Positions 10,398 to 22,778 of a stretch of 64,000 nucleotides of DNA are shown here, one piece after another. The stretch spans positions 57,087,007 through 57,151,006 of the forward strand of contig CM056732.1 in assembly GCA_029844215.1 (NCBI GenBank), read 5' to 3'. Position 1 is the first letter of the stretch. Each line of letters opens with the position of its first letter. This DNA comes from Przewalskia tangutica. Lineage: Eukaryota > Streptophyta > Magnoliopsida > Solanales > Solanaceae. The translations under genes and the position numbers were made by a program. The notes under the pieces are model-generated. The model saw nothing but the letters and a program-made list of their open reading frames with translations, did no database searches and was not told where the DNA came from.

Positions 10398-12812
10398 CGA
10401 CCATACCACAGAATGTACAGAACCTACAACTCAGGGTAACATACCAAAAGATAAGCCTCCGGAGAACGGAGCTTCCCAACGCTGAACTGTGATCCTAAGA
10501 GCGAGGATCAACTACCGATGTACTCTACCGCGGCATGAGCGGCCCGAAGGAGGTCGATCTGGTACCAAGTATGTGAAACTGAAAATACTGCAGTTAAATC
10601 ATAACAGTCTACATAAAGCGGGAGACATGTATGATAACAAAAATACAGTACGCAACATAAAAGCAGTCAAGTCAGGGACTCACGCCCTCAACGTCATCAC
10701 TCAATATAACTATGGGTCTCACGCCCACAACATCAATCATGTTCGCATCATGGCCGCATGCCCCCGGAATTCTGCATCGGTGTAGACATGTCCATGATGC
10801 AACAATAATAACAATGCCGCATGGCCACATGCCCCCGGAATTCTGCCTCGGTGTAGACATGTCCATGTAACATCAACAACAATATCTTTGGGTGATCAAC
10901 CCCCGCGTAGCCACACGCCCGAGTGCGCCGGTGTAGTCATGTCCATGTAACCACAATAACAATATATCGGGTAATCAACCATGGCCGCATGCCCCCGGAA
11001 TTCTGCATCGGTGTAGACATGTCCATGTAACATCAACAACAATATACCGCACAACCAGGCTATCACAAACAAGCTCAAGCAAATTACCATACTTCTAGAC
11101 TTTTATAAAAGATCCACTCTTTCTCAAGAAGTCACACAATACATGATATAAAAATAGAGTGACTATCTTTTTAAGTAAACCAAAATACTTCCCTTTGTAA
11201 AATCAAGTAACAACATTATTTTCCAAACGTTCAAGTTTGCCTAATTTCAAATGCTCAAGTTTCTCATTTTAGAAAGGTTTCATAACTCATAGTCTTAATC
11301 CCTTTTAAACAATTGAGTAACATATGTCTTATGTGAGTCGTTTATTCTTGTTTCATATCAATCTTATTCTGACCATGATCTAGGAAATGTAATATCATTT
11401 TGTCTCATCTTAGCTTCTATGCAGATGGAGGTTTCTACTGGTTACATTAATTATTCAATACATTTCCCTTTATTAGCGATGCAGTGGTTTGTCGATACTC
11501 ATTCTGATTTCCGAAATCAGTAAAACATTATTCTTTTAAAACCAAGTACTCATTACTCGCGAATGAGGTTTTACAACATTTTTAACAAAATGTTAATTAT
11601 CAAGTAAAACAAGTTAAGTCTCTTATCTTTCAAGATCAAGTCTCTTAACTTCTACAATCAATAAACCATTCTTTTATCTGCTTAAGCCGTTATACCTAAC
11701 TTCCCATAAAGCTAGTATAACTCTTAAGCTTTCAAAACCAAGTGTTACTCTCCTTTCAAAAACAGTTCTTAATATTCAGGCTTAAGTCAAAAGACATTGC
11801 CGTACAGCTACGTTCAGTTAACACACGTACGTCTACCGTACTATATATATATATTTTATTCAGGCTTAAGTCAAAAGACATTGCCGTAAATCTACGTTCA
11901 GTTAACACACGTACGTCTACCGTACTATATATATATACCTTTAAAACATCATGCTCAAGAGTATAGGAAGAATCACATACCTCGCGACGATTATCGACTA
12001 TTAGCAAAACGCTCCACGGCTATAATCCGGCTAGCCTTGCCCACCTTTTCAAGTAGCACATTCAACCTAAAAGGTTATACCATCTATCAAAGTCTAGACT
12101 ACTCTGCGGTAAATTGGGCAAGACTTCCTACCCACAAATTTACTAGTCTCATCAGAAATACATCCTATGTAAGTCTGATTCAAATCCCTTCTGATCTACC
12201 TTCCTTGGATATATACATATACTTAATTCGTATACTTCAACAGTATGAAAACTCTTATTACACAAGAAGGTCAAGAATATTTACCTCGATAACCCAAAAT
12301 TATCCAAGTATATAAGTCGCTCCTGAGCAACGTTTAGCTCGACTCCGGCGTTCCAACCCGCTCCAAACAACCCTTAGAATTTTCATACAACTTCTACCTA
12401 CCACTTCAACCGACGTTGAAGATTTTCCTGAGGGTTTCGTTTTGAGACAAAGGTAGTATTCTGACTCTACGTATAGAGGTAACTTTTGGAATACTACAAG
12501 GTATAAGGCTAAGGTATTTAGGGCATTATAACAATACTTGGAGAGTATTTCTACCAAGAGGGGTGTATTATACGAAACAACTAGGGTGGGGGTACCTGGC
12601 TGGACACTACAAAGGGGAGGAGGCCTCTCGCCAAAGCTTCTCAAAGGGGAGACCTCTTGGCGAGAACACAACACAAGAGGAGGAGGATTTCAAGACTTAG
12701 TGAAATTTAGGATGAAGAAGTCTTCCACAAGGAGGGGTATTTATAGGGAAACCAATGGCCTTGATCAAGCCGAGTGCAAGGCAAGTGTAAGGCCAAGATC
12801 AAGCCAAGACTT
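10398..12812 (-). mobile_element. Outer minus-strand element, 3' LTR, middle piece
   Basis: Continues the LTR interrupted at 1231. Matches the 5' LTR of the same element at 63411-64000 almost base for base over their overlap. Carries its own GC-rich repeat (10749-11045), the AT-rich U5 region, reverse copies of the 88-bp duplication (11775-11935), the TATA box as TATTTATA at 12738-12745 and the purine-rich complement of the pyrimidine tract. Open frames in this piece, including one at 12538-12861, cross LTR sequence and are not genes. Interrupted at 12812 by a minus-strand solo LTR. Confidence 0.85.
10749..11045 (-). repeat. ~70-85-bp tandem repeat of the outer LTR
   Basis: Four copies of a unit with 'gaattctgcatcggtgtag' followed by ACATGTCCATG and an AACAACAATAT tail. 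The same array is seen at 63750-64000 in the 5' LTR. In array LTRs A-F the related stretch ('catgtctacaccgatg') is single copy, so this subfamily amplified a different segment. Confidence 0.85.
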
Positions 12813-15800
12813 TGTCACGACCCGAACCGGGCAGTGGATGGTGCCTTACCGGGCACCCTAGTGATACAACATCGAGAAATCAGTGAACATAAAACACAAT
12901 ATGAAATAATGCAAAGGAAACACATGTTTTACGAAGAAAAGTTGCCTTTCGGCATATATATAAATAACAACTCTTTCAAAAGAAAGTTTAATCCTTTTTA
13001 CAAACCACAATAAGCGATTACTACACCTCTACGAATGATATGACAACAACGACGGGACGGGGCCCGTCATACCCACGAATGTAAGCACCTACAACAACGG
13101 GACTATACGAAGACAAGCCTCCGAGAAAGCGGAGCTTTCCCAAACGCCGAATCATGACCCTAAGGCGAGATCAACGGCGGTGTACCTTTTACTGCGGCAT
13201 GAGCGCGGCCGGAGAGTCGATAACAGTACCAAGTATGTGGCGAAAAATCACGTAAATGAAATCATAGTAGTCTATGTAAAGCGGGAGACATGTATGATAA
13301 CCAAACTACGATTCACAATAAATAGCGATCATGTCAAGTCGGGGACTCACGCCTCAAAGTCATCACTCAAATGTAACTATGGGTCTCACGCCACAACATC
13401 AATCATGCCCGTGGAATACCTTCCTCACCGCTGCCGTGATTTATGATATAAAAGCACCAAGGAATACACATGAACACCGAGTCCCACGTGTCCTAATAAA
13501 CCGTCTGAGGTAAATGCGAAGGCATAGCCGACTACTAAAACCACAGCACCAACAAGGTCATAAATCGAATCATGAGATCTGTCTGCCGTCACATGATCAA
13601 AGCGGCCACTACGCCTTGATATCTAATGTGCGTCTAGCCTGGAACTCTCCGCAGCCTCTGCATAGGCCAAACTCATAGGCCGCGTGAGGTATAACCACGC
13701 GTCGAGGGTAGCTACTCCGGCATCCGCTGGACTCGCCGCATGGCCACATAGACCGCGTGACCATAAAGGCCGCACACTAACACGGAACTCGTAGCTCCGC
13801 GTAGGCCGGGACCCGCGTGAGGTATTCTCGAATCATAGGTCACACAGACTACTTTGAGTCTACCCCGCGTGGGGCGACAACCTCCTAAACAAGTCAAGGT
13901 GAGTGGTACAATACCAACATATCGGTGATAGTGAAACAATTTAAGCGCAATCGAGGGGAAACCCCTTTACACAAACATCACAAGATACTAACACACGTAG
14001 CATCCTAGCATGTTTACTTAACAAATCAACAAGAAAGTATTACAAGGCTATCACAACCCAACACAATCAAGTTATACACACAAGACACTTTCTATATGAT
14101 TAACAAGATCGGGTTTTATCCCCAAAGTACTTCATACATTAACTCTTTTAAAAGATACGTTACTTTCACAAAAGTCACACAATACCCGTAGTATATGAAA
14201 ATAGAGTGATTATCTTTTGAAGTAAATCAAAACACTTCTCTTTGTAAAATCAAGTAACAACACTCTTTTCCAAACGTTTCAAGTTTGCCTAATTTCAATT
14301 ACTCAAGTTTCTCATTTTCGAAAGGTTTCGTTGTTCATAGTTTTAACCCTTTAAAACAATTTGAGAAACATATACCTTATGTGTGAGTAGGTTATTCTTG
14401 TTCATAATCAATCTTATTAAGCAGCCATGATCTAGGAAATGTAGTATCATTTTGTCTCATCTTAGCTTCTATGCAGATGGAGGTTTCTACTGGTTTTAAT
14501 AATACTTCATTAATCAAAACATTTCCCTTTATTAACGCTGCAGTGGTTTGTCGGTACTTATTCTGATTTCCGAAATCAGTAAAACATTATTCCTTTTAAA
14601 AACCAAGTACTCATTGCTCACGAATGAGGTTTCACACAAAATTCATATTAATTTAATTAAGTCAAGTCTCTTATCTTTTAAGATCAAGTCTCTTAACTTC
14701 TAAAATCAATAAATCATTCATTTTATCTCTCTTAAGCCGTTATACCTAACTTCCCATAAAGCTAGTATAACTCTTAAGTTTTTAAAACCAAGTATTACTC
14801 TTCTTTCAAAAACAGTTCTTAAGTCTCTTGAAATACTTCAAGATTCTTATTATTCAGGCTTAAGTCAAAAGACATTGCCGTACAACTACGTTCAATTAGC
14901 ACGCGTACGTCTACCGTACTATATATATATATTCTTTTAAAATATCATGCTCAAGAGGATAGGAAGAATCACATACCTCGCGACGATTATCGACTATTAG
15001 CAAATCGCTCCATGGTATAACTTGCTTTGGTCCACCTTTCAAGTAGCACATGCTACTCACAGAACATTCAACCTATAAAGGTTATACAAGTCTATCAAGG
15101 TCTAGACTACTCGGTAGAATAAATCTAGATACAAGATCTACGGAAATTTGGGCAGTACCTCCCTACCCGTCAAACTTCCCACTTCTACTGTAATACAGTC
15201 CTATGTAAGTACAGTTCATTTCCCTTCTTATATACCTTCCTTGTATATATCTTATACTTATTCTTATACTTCAATAGCATGCAAACTCTAATTACAAAAG
15301 GGAGACAAGATATTTACCTCGATAAGCCCATAATTATCCAAGTATAAATGTCGGTCCTGGGCAACGCTTAGCTCCTACTCCGGGTGCTCCAACCCGCTCC
15401 AAACAACCCTTAGAAGTTCTACGCAACTTCTTTAAAAAATCCTTCAACCGGCTATGAAGATTTTCTTTAGGGTTTCGGTTTGAGACAAAAAGGACATACG
15501 GTAGTATTTAAGACTCTACGTATAGAGGTATCTTTGGAATACTACAAGGTATACGGCTAAGGTATTTTGGGTATAACAACAATACTTTTGAGAGTATTTC
15601 TACCAAGAGGGGGGTATTCTACGAGAACAACAAGGCAAGGGGGGGTACCCCCACGGCCTAGCCCTAAAGGAAGGGGGGGTGGGTCTCGGCCACACCACAA
15701 GGAGGGGGGGGTGCTACTCTCGGCCAAGGGGGGCCTCACGAAAAGGGGAGGGCTTTCAAGACTAGAGGAAGTGAGGAGTGGATGAAGAAAGCTTCACAAA

Positions 15801-16107
15801 GGGAGGGGTATTTATAGGGAAACCAATGGCCAAGATCTCGAAAACAAAGTGGGCCCCACAAAACCGTAAATTTCTCCCGTGGGCCCCACGTGACCATTTT
15901 CGAAAATAAAATTCCATAATTCTCTAATATTCCAAGAAGTCCGAATACCAAATCTGGGAATCCAATTCCCATTAACGAACCTTTTTCCTTCACAAAAACC
16001 GGAAACTTTTCCGTGGAAAAATCACCTCTTTCTTCCTTTCCAATTTCAATGTCGTATTCTCGTACGTACGTCCTCGCATACATACCCTGGAACTACGGGG
16101 TATAACA
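12813..16107 (-). mobile_element. Minus-strand solo LTR inside the outer 3' LTR
   Basis: Runs from TGTCACGACCCG (12813) to GGTATAACA (ending 16107), the two ends of a minus-strand LTR, with no internal domain. Contains a distinct GC-rich repeat region (about 13680-13900), TATTTATA at 15809-15816 and GGGCCCCAC-rich U3 sequence. The outer LTR resumes at 16108 and continues to its own start. The flanking five bases (GACTT and TGCAC) do not match, so a target duplication is not shown. Solo LTRs are known to arise by recombination between an element's two LTRs. Confidence 0.78.
13680..13900 (-). repeat. GC-rich imperfect repeats of the solo LTR
   Basis: Several imperfect copies of 'ccgcgtgaggtat' and 'ccgcatggccacatagacc'-type segments, spaced irregularly. 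Same map position as the repeats of the other subfamilies and related to those in the nested element at 29100-29360 and 34920-35170. Confidence 0.6.
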
Positions 16108-16475
16108 TGCACCCTAACCCTACACCCCAAAACAAGGCACAAAACAAGGCACCAAACATGGCACAAAGTAAGGCACAAAACAAGGCCAAAACAAGGCACC
16201 AATCGGCCAAGGCCAAACCGCCCCTTAGGCGTCCACTTGAGGGTGACAAGTGTCACCCTCTCGTTGGTCCAAAATGTTTCGTCTCCCGGAAAAATCCGCA
16301 AAAATCGCAAATGACATAGCCGGAATTTTCCCTTCGCAAGTTCTGTAAAACGTTTCGTCGAAAAACGATTCTAATCGGGTGTTGTGCACAAATTTCGAAC
16401 CTATGCCAAACTTTAAGTCTCAAATTGTCGTACGTACGCCCTTACGTATATATTCTGAAAATACGGGGTATAACA
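16108..16475 (-). mobile_element. Outer minus-strand element, 3' LTR, start (U3) piece
   Basis: Ends at GGGGTATAACA (16475), the reverse complement of the LTR start, directly followed by the complement of the polypurine tract. Holds the palindromic U3 motif (GAGGGTGACA/TGTCACCCTC with an AG centre at 16231-16252) and short tandem 'acaaggcac' repeats at about 16125-16200 that are peculiar to this copy. Confidence 0.85.
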
Positions 16476-17112
16476 TTCTCCCCTCCTTAGAAACATTCGT
16501 CCCGAATGTTCCTTCTCAAGACGGATATCGATGAAGTTCCTCTAACAAGTTGCCAACGCCACAGCTTGGCCACGAAATAACACACGTTCTCTTCCTTCCT
16601 TACTCGTCGTGCCCCCCTCGAACACTTGAACTCTCCCAGTATACGTACCATACTTCAGTCATCGCTTCAGTTTCCAAACTTGGTCATCTTACTAGCTTCA
16701 CTTTCCGCCAAGGCCATTCCCGGCCTTCACGAACCGATTCTGGTCGAACGCATCCACGAACTCATACAATGGTTAACTAAACTCGGGCCTAGCATCCTCG
16801 TGACCCTACCACCTGGCGGGACCACCTCGAACTGACCCCACCACAAACCGGGCTGCGGGTTGACCCGCGAATGGTCCTCGACCCGACCCCACAACCGCGC
16901 CACACTCTTGTTCCCCGATCCGGAACAATCTTACATATTCAAGTCATGAAAGCTACCACTTCCATTTTACATAACCCAAGGAATTCCCCACAATAACTCC
17001 ACGTATACTACGCACTCTGATAAAGGTCAAACATAAAATAAATCTTTTACACAAGACGACCTTACCTCTAAGGTCTCAATCGTGAAATAGTCTAAGGTTC
17101 ACACTTACCATG
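16476..17112 (-). mobile_element. Outer element internal tail with polypurine tract
   Basis: TTCTCCCCTCCTT (16476-16488) is the complement of the polypurine tract, followed by the AACATTCG/CGAATGTT hairpin and the non-coding tail as seen on the plus strand elsewhere. The last five bases, CCATG (17108-17112), are the left copy of the target duplication of the large array. The sequence resumes without loss at 58318 after the second CCATG. Confidence 0.88.
17108..17112. other. Left target-site duplication of the array (CCATG)
   Basis: Five bases directly before TGTTATACC of LTR A. Identical to 58313-58317 directly after TCGTGACA of LTR F. Five base pairs is the usual duplication length for Ty3/gypsy integrases. 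Confidence 0.92.
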
Positions 17113-19240
17113 TGTTATACCCCGTATTTCCAGAGTATGTACGTGAGGGCGTACGTATAAAAATTTGAGCCTTAAAGATTTAGCAAGTTTCGAAATTTGT
17201 ACACAAGTGCCGAAAGGAGTCGTTTTTCGACGAAACGTTTTACTAAACTTGCGAAGGGAAAAATACGGCTATGTCATTTTTAATTTTTGCGGATTTTTCC
17301 GAGAGAAAACATTTTGGATTAACCGGAGGTGACATGTCACCTCACATTAAGCTTAGGGACGACAAAATGGACGATTTGGGCTACTTTAGTTGGTAGGATA
17401 TTTTTGTGCAAGTTGGTGTGGTAGATGGATAAGGTACACATGGTTTAATCCTAGCCCTACACTTGCCTAACACTTGGATGGATCTTGGCCATTGGTTGGC
17501 CATTGCTTGACCTATAAATACCCCTCTAAGTTGAAGACTTTCTTCATCCAAACTTGAGCATTTCTCTAAGTCTCACACTACTCCCTCCCTCTTGAGTTTC
17601 GTCCACCACACCCCCTCCCCCCCTTGGCCGAGAGCCTCCCCCTCCCCCTTTGTAGTGTCTAGCCGAGGGGTACCCCCCCCCTAGCCTAGTTGGTTTCGTA
17701 TAATACCCCCTTTGTGGTATAGAAATACTCTCCAAGTATTGTTATAATGCCCAAATACTTTAGCCCATATACCTTATAGTACTTTCCAAAGTTACCTCTA
17801 TACGAAGCCCGGAAAATACTATTATACTTCCTTTAGCCACTAAACGAAACCCTAAGGAAAACCTTCATAGTCGGTTGAAGTGTTAAATAGAAGTTGCGTA
17901 GAACTTCTAAGGGTTGTTGGGAGCGGATTGGAGCACTCGGAGTAGGAGCTTAACGTTGCTCAGGAGCGACTTATATACTTGGATAATTTTGGGCTCATCG
18001 AGGTAAATACTACTGTCCTTCTATTGTAATTGGAAATTACATACTGTAGTTGTATATAAATGAATATAAGATTCATAGAAGAGAATTGAACTGAATAGAC
18101 TTGAATAGACTTGAACTGAAATCGCATCAGAAGAATATTTAAGTAGAAGATTAACTGTACTTACTTAGGACTGTATTTACAGTAGACTGATAACCTTTAT
18201 TGGTTGAATGTTCTGCAAGTAGCATGTGCTACTTAGAAGGTGGACAAGGCTAGCCGGGTTATAGCCGTGGAGCGTTTTGCTTATAGTCGATAATCGTCGC
18301 GAGGTATGTGATTCTTCCTATACTCTTGAGCATGAAGTATTTTAAAGGAATATATATATATAGTACGGTAGGCGTCGTGTGGCAATGTCTTTTGACTTAA
18401 GCACGAATAATAAGAATCTTGAAATATTTTAAAAGAGTATATATAGTACGGTAGCGTCGTGTGTTAAGCGAATGTAGTGTCACGACAATGTCTTTTGACT
18501 TAAGCTGAATAATAATGATCTTGAAGTATTTCAAAGATTTAAGAAACCTTTTGAAAGAAGAGTACTTGGTTTTAAAAAGAGTTATACTAGCTTTATGTGG
18601 AGTTAGGTATAACGTCTTAAGAGAGGAAAAGAAAGGGTTTACTGATTTTAGAAGATAAGAGACTTAACTTAATTGAATTAATATGAAATTTGTGTGAAAC
18701 CTCATTCGTGAGTAATGAGTACTTGGTTTTAAAAGGAATAACGTTTCTTGATTTGAATCGAATGAGTATCGACAAACCATCGGCGTTAATAAAGGAAAAT
18801 GTAATGAATAATGAAGTATTATTAAAACCAGTAGAAACCTCCATCTGCATAGAAGCTAAGATGAGACAAAATGATATTACATTTCCTAGATCATGGCTGC
18901 TTAATAAGATTGATTATGATTAAGAATAACCTACACTCATATAAGGCAGATGTTACTCAATTGTTTTAAAAGAGATTAAGACATTGAACTATGAAACTTT
19001 TCTAAAATAAAGAGCCTTGAGTAATTGAAATTAGGCAAACTGGAACCTTAGGGAAAAGAATGTGGTTGAAAAGGAAAGTGTTTTGGTTTACCTAAAAATG
19101 TGAGTCACTCTATTTTATACTACGGGTATCGGGTGACTTTTATAAAAGGAATGGGTCTCTTTTAAAAGGAATTTAGCGTACGTAGTACTTTAGGGTTAAC
19201 ACCCGGATTTTGACGTAAAATGAAAGTACTTTGAGTTGTG

Positions 19241-19361
19241 TATAACTTGCCTATGCTTGTTGTTGTATAACTTGCCTATGCTTGTTGTTGTGTAACTTGC
19301 CTATGCTTGTCGTTGTGTAACTTGCCTATGCTTGTTGTTGGATAACTTGCCTATGCTTATT
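19241..19361 (+). repeat. 24-bp minisatellite, LTR A (5 copies)
   Basis: Unit 'aacttgcctatgcttgttgt' plus TGTAT. Copy number differs between LTRs: 2 in LTR1 (3547-3598) and LTR2 (9206-9258); 5 in A and B (24879-25000); 6 in C (39942-40088) and D (45631-45779); 5 in E (51305-51430); 6 in F (56970-57113); 4 in the minus-strand solo LTR (59879-59974). No spacers, so not a CRISPR array. Confidence 0.9.
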
Positions 19362-19548
19362 GAGATAGTCTTTGTTGTGCAAGAATTGTGTTTCTATTCT
19401 ACCGCGTCTCTCGATGGAGGGCCGGTTGACTTGTTGAGAACTTACTTGGGCGTCTGGCGTGTGGGAGATTCCGCAGTGCGCTTCCATTATTATTATTACA
19501 TGGGCATGTCTACACCGATGATGTGGACATGTGACCATTATGGTTATT

Positions 19549-19915
19549 TATGGCGAAGTATCGTGACTTACGGTTGTGATCGGGTGCGTAGCCTGTTTAC
19601 TTGCCCCGTCGGTGCGTGGCGGTGGATCTGGTATAGGTTATTGCACCTGCCACGTGTCAGCTTCGCGGCGAAGTATCGTGACTTACGGTTGTGATTGGGT
19701 GCGTAGCCTGTTTACTTGCCCCCGTCAGCTACGTGACGCAGGTGGATCTGGTATAGGTTATTGCACGCCGCGTGTCGACCAGTCGGTGTTTGGATGGAGC
19801 CGTGACTTACGGTTGTGATCAGTGCGTAGGCGATTCACTTGCCCCGTCGGCTACGTGGCGCGGTGGAGCCGGTGGAGGCTATTGCGCTTTGCGTGTCGGC
19901 TTCGTGATATGGTTG
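19549..19915 (+). repeat. ~117-bp GC-rich tandem repeat, LTR A
   Basis: Three clear copies plus a diverged fourth, each with 'tcgtgacttacggttgtgat', a 'ttacttgccccgtcgg' stretch and 'ggatctggtataggttattg' followed by CAC. Equivalent arrays: B 25189-25520, C 40282-40640, D 45973-46310, E 51612-51970, F 57306-57640. Reverse copies lie at about 59460-59690 in the solo LTR. Open frames across it are by-products of the repeat. Confidence 0.85.
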
Positions 19916-20616
19916 TGCGATATTATTGATGCGGTCGGATCTGGTAGTTATACTTGCCGTCACGGTTTTATGACAGGTGGGACTGGTGTTCATGTATATT
20001 CCTTGGTGTTGTTATATCATAGGCTGGCGGTGAGGAAGGAATTCCACGCACACAGTGATGATTTGGAGGCGTGAGTCACGACTTGATATAATTGTTTATA
20101 TGTTGTGTCTTGTAGTTTGGTTATCATACATGTCTCACCTTTATATAGACTATTATGATTTCATTTCTGATTATTTTCGTTTCACATACTTGGTACTGTT
20201 ATCGACCTCCTTGAAGTGCGTTCATCTGCAGTAGAAGTACATCGGTGTCGATCCGCTTTTAGGATCACCTTTCGGCGTATTGGAAGCTCCGTTCCTTCGG
20301 AGGCTTATCTTTGGTATGTTACCACAGTGCAGTAGGTTCTTGTACATTCGGGGTATGGCGGGGGCCACTGTCCGTCATAGTTGTAGTAAAAATCTTAGAG
20401 GTGCAGCATGCCTTTGTTGTAGGCGGGGTTGTAAGGATTATGGCTGTTCAAATGTTTATATATATATATGTTGAAAAGGCCGTTTTGGTTGGCCTATTTT
20501 CTTTATCTTGATCCATGTCTATTTGAATGTTTAAGTTTTTATTTCAGGTTTTTCTCGATGTTGTATCACTAGGGTGCAGGGTAAGGCACGATCCACGGGC
20601 CGGGTTGGTCGTGACA

Positions 20617-20819
20617 AAAGTGGTATCGAAGCGATTAGTCCTCGGAAAGTGTCTGAACCGTGTCTAGTAGAGTCTTGATTATCGTGTGTTGTGCACCACA
20701 TCTATAATCGAGAGGCTATAGGGCATTTAGGATTGGTTTCCATTCTTCTCATTCTGAGATCGTGCCTTAGAGCTGTATTGTAAGTTGTACCCCTCTGACG
20801 TACTTCGTTTTTAACAGTT
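20617..20819 (+). other. PBS and leader, internal domain A
   Basis: PBS position 20621 reads TGGTATCGAAGCGATTAG, where the intact copy has CAG twice. The tRNA-complementary stretch is broken at exactly the CAG triplets. The remainder matches the other leaders. Confidence 0.85.
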
Positions 20820-21973
20820 ATGCCTCCGCGTAAGCGGCCGAGGCGAAGGGCAAAGCGGCGAGAGGAGGCTGCGAGTAGAAGCGTGGCGGTCTCTGAGACC
20901 ACGATGCACTGAGCCTCGATCCGCGATGCAGGCGAGAAGAGATGAGTTACAAAGAGTGGGCGATTAATGGCGGGGTTGTGGCGGACTTGAGGATAAGTGG
21001 GCCAGGCGATTCGATGCTTGATGGTTCACCCTAGATCGGATAGTTTGAGGCTACGGGATTTTACGAGTTGTAACCGCCCGAGTTTTATGGGTCAAGGCAC
21101 GAGGATGATCGCGAGAGTTCATCAAACAATTCTGACGGATCGTGAGTGATCAAGGCATCGAACCGAGTCGGTGGTCCTAGGTTCGCATCGGTGCGTGATC
21201 TGCGATCGTGGTTTTGATTCGTGGGAGCTGTCGGGAGAGCATGCACTTCGGTGTATGGAGCGAGTTCTCGAGGCCTTTCTTGCACATTTCTTGCCTCGCG
21301 GATGAGGAGGGCTCGGGTAAACAGTTTTTGGTGTTGCGGCGAGCAGGCGTGCGGTTGGGAGTACAATGTGGAGTTCGACTCATTGGCTCGTCGTCCGCGT
21401 TAGTAGCTAGTATGGAGGATCGAGTGCACCGATATGTTCTGAGGGCTCGATGATTACCTAGGCGAGAGTTGTTCGTGTAGCTCTTGTGGGCATGGACATT
21501 GCCGCATGCGAGCTTATGCACTTGGATGTGAGGCGGAGAATCGGCGGAATGACGAATCGCGAAGAGGCGAGCAAGCGAGGTCCTTTGGTGACTTTCGAGG
21601 CGGACCGCCTCGGTGAGCCGATTATGCGCCTCGCCCGGTGCAAGTGGTCCCCACCGTCGTCGGGGCGTTTGGAATATTCGTGAAGCGGTCGGGGCTCCCG
21701 GGTTGAATCTTGAGGAGTAGGAGTGCTCGCGGATGAGGCCACCGTATCTCGGTGTGACCATTGTGGTAAAGCCCATAGAGGCATGTCGTCTTGGTTTGGG
21801 AGATTGCTATACTTGCGGCCGGCAGGGCCATTTGTGAGGCTGTCCAGGCCGAGTATGCGGTGGGATAGCATGAACTACTAGATCGATTGCGGGTTCCTCA
21901 CCTTCCATAGCTAAGCGGGATGTTCATACACCGCGAGCCACGGTAGAGTCGCGGTGGAGGTTCCTGATTTTAG
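20820..21973 (+). pseudogene. gag: gag pseudogene A
   Basis: Starts MPPRK/KRPRRRAKRR-like and ends at the TAG at 21971-21973. The Retrotrans_gag-like core lies at about 21050-21300, the segment equivalent to 'VHRYV.LDDYL' at about 21410-21470, and the knuckle remnants at about 21755-21840. Among the array copies it is the shortest (1154 bases against 1201 in copy D) and is broken by many one- to four-base losses. No full protein can be made as written. Whether this is true decay or consensus error is open. Confidence 0.8.
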
Positions 21974-22778
21974 CGGTCCTCTGAACCGCCTTTATTTTGG
22001 TATATCCTTAACCTCTAGAGACTTGTATGTTTTAATGTATGTTGATGTGTTTAGTGTTATGTTCGGATAGCTTTGTGCTAAAATGTGATTTAGAAGCACA
22101 GTTAGTGAAAAGGGTAAGCACAGGGGTGAAAATGATGAACCTTAGAATATTACAGTTGAGACCTTAGATGTAAGGCCGTCTTGAGTACAAGACTTTGCGG
22201 GTGATCTTTGTCAGAATGTATAAGTATACGTGGAGTAATTGGGGGAAGATTCCTTGGGTGGTGTAAAATGGAAGTGGTAGCTTTCATGACCTGTATAGGT
22301 AAGATTGTTCCGGATCGGGGAACAAGAGCTTGATGCGTTAAGTGGGTCGGGTTGGGGCCATGTTGCGGGCCAACCCGCGGCCTGTTTCGAGGTGGGGTCA
22401 GCTCTGGGTGGTCCCGCCAGGTGGTAGGGTCACGAGGGTGCTAGGCCCAAGTTTAGATGACCATCGTATGAGTTCGTGGATGTGTTCGACCAGAAGCGGA
22501 TCGTGAAGGCCGGGAATGGCCTTAAGGAAGATTGAGGCTAGTAAGATGACCAGGTTTGGAGGTGGTGACTCCAAAGTTTTGAAAGCTGAGCGATGGTGAA
22601 GTGGGAATGCGTATACTAGAAGAGTTCAAGTGTTCGAGGAGGCGCGGCGAGTTAGGAAGGAAGAGAACGTGTGTTATTACGTGGCCAGGTGTGGCGTTGA
22701 CTACTTGTTAAGAAGAACTTCATCGTTGTCCGTATTGAGAAGGAACATTCGGGACGAATGTTTCTAAGGAGGGGAGAA
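21974..22778 (+). other. Non-coding tail A with polypurine tract
   Basis: Same ~800-base non-coding tail. Polypurine tract AAGGAGGGGAGAA at 22766-22778 abuts LTR B. No pol motif seen. Confidence 0.85.

Larger units (their letters stand above)
17113..20616 (+). repeat. Array LTR A (left end)
   Basis: 3504 bases. TATA at 17513-17520, minisatellite x5 at 19241-19361, ~117-bp repeat at 19549-19915. Unlike LTRs B-F it keeps 11 extra bases after 'ctacactt' (about 17465-17475) and a C in 'ttcttcatcc' (about 17545). Both are shared with the unrelated-subfamily LTR1, so they look ancestral. The CTGATTTC palindrome is damaged here ('cttgatttgaatcg', about 18752). Confidence 0.92.

Noticed and set aside
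12538..12861. A 107-codon plus-strand frame
   Set aside because: It crosses the boundary between the outer LTR and the solo LTR and reads antisense to the U3 region.
19241..19361. Regularly spaced 24-bp repeats resembling a CRISPR array
   Set aside because: The units are contiguous with no unique spacers, lie inside plant LTRs and vary in number; this is a minisatellite.
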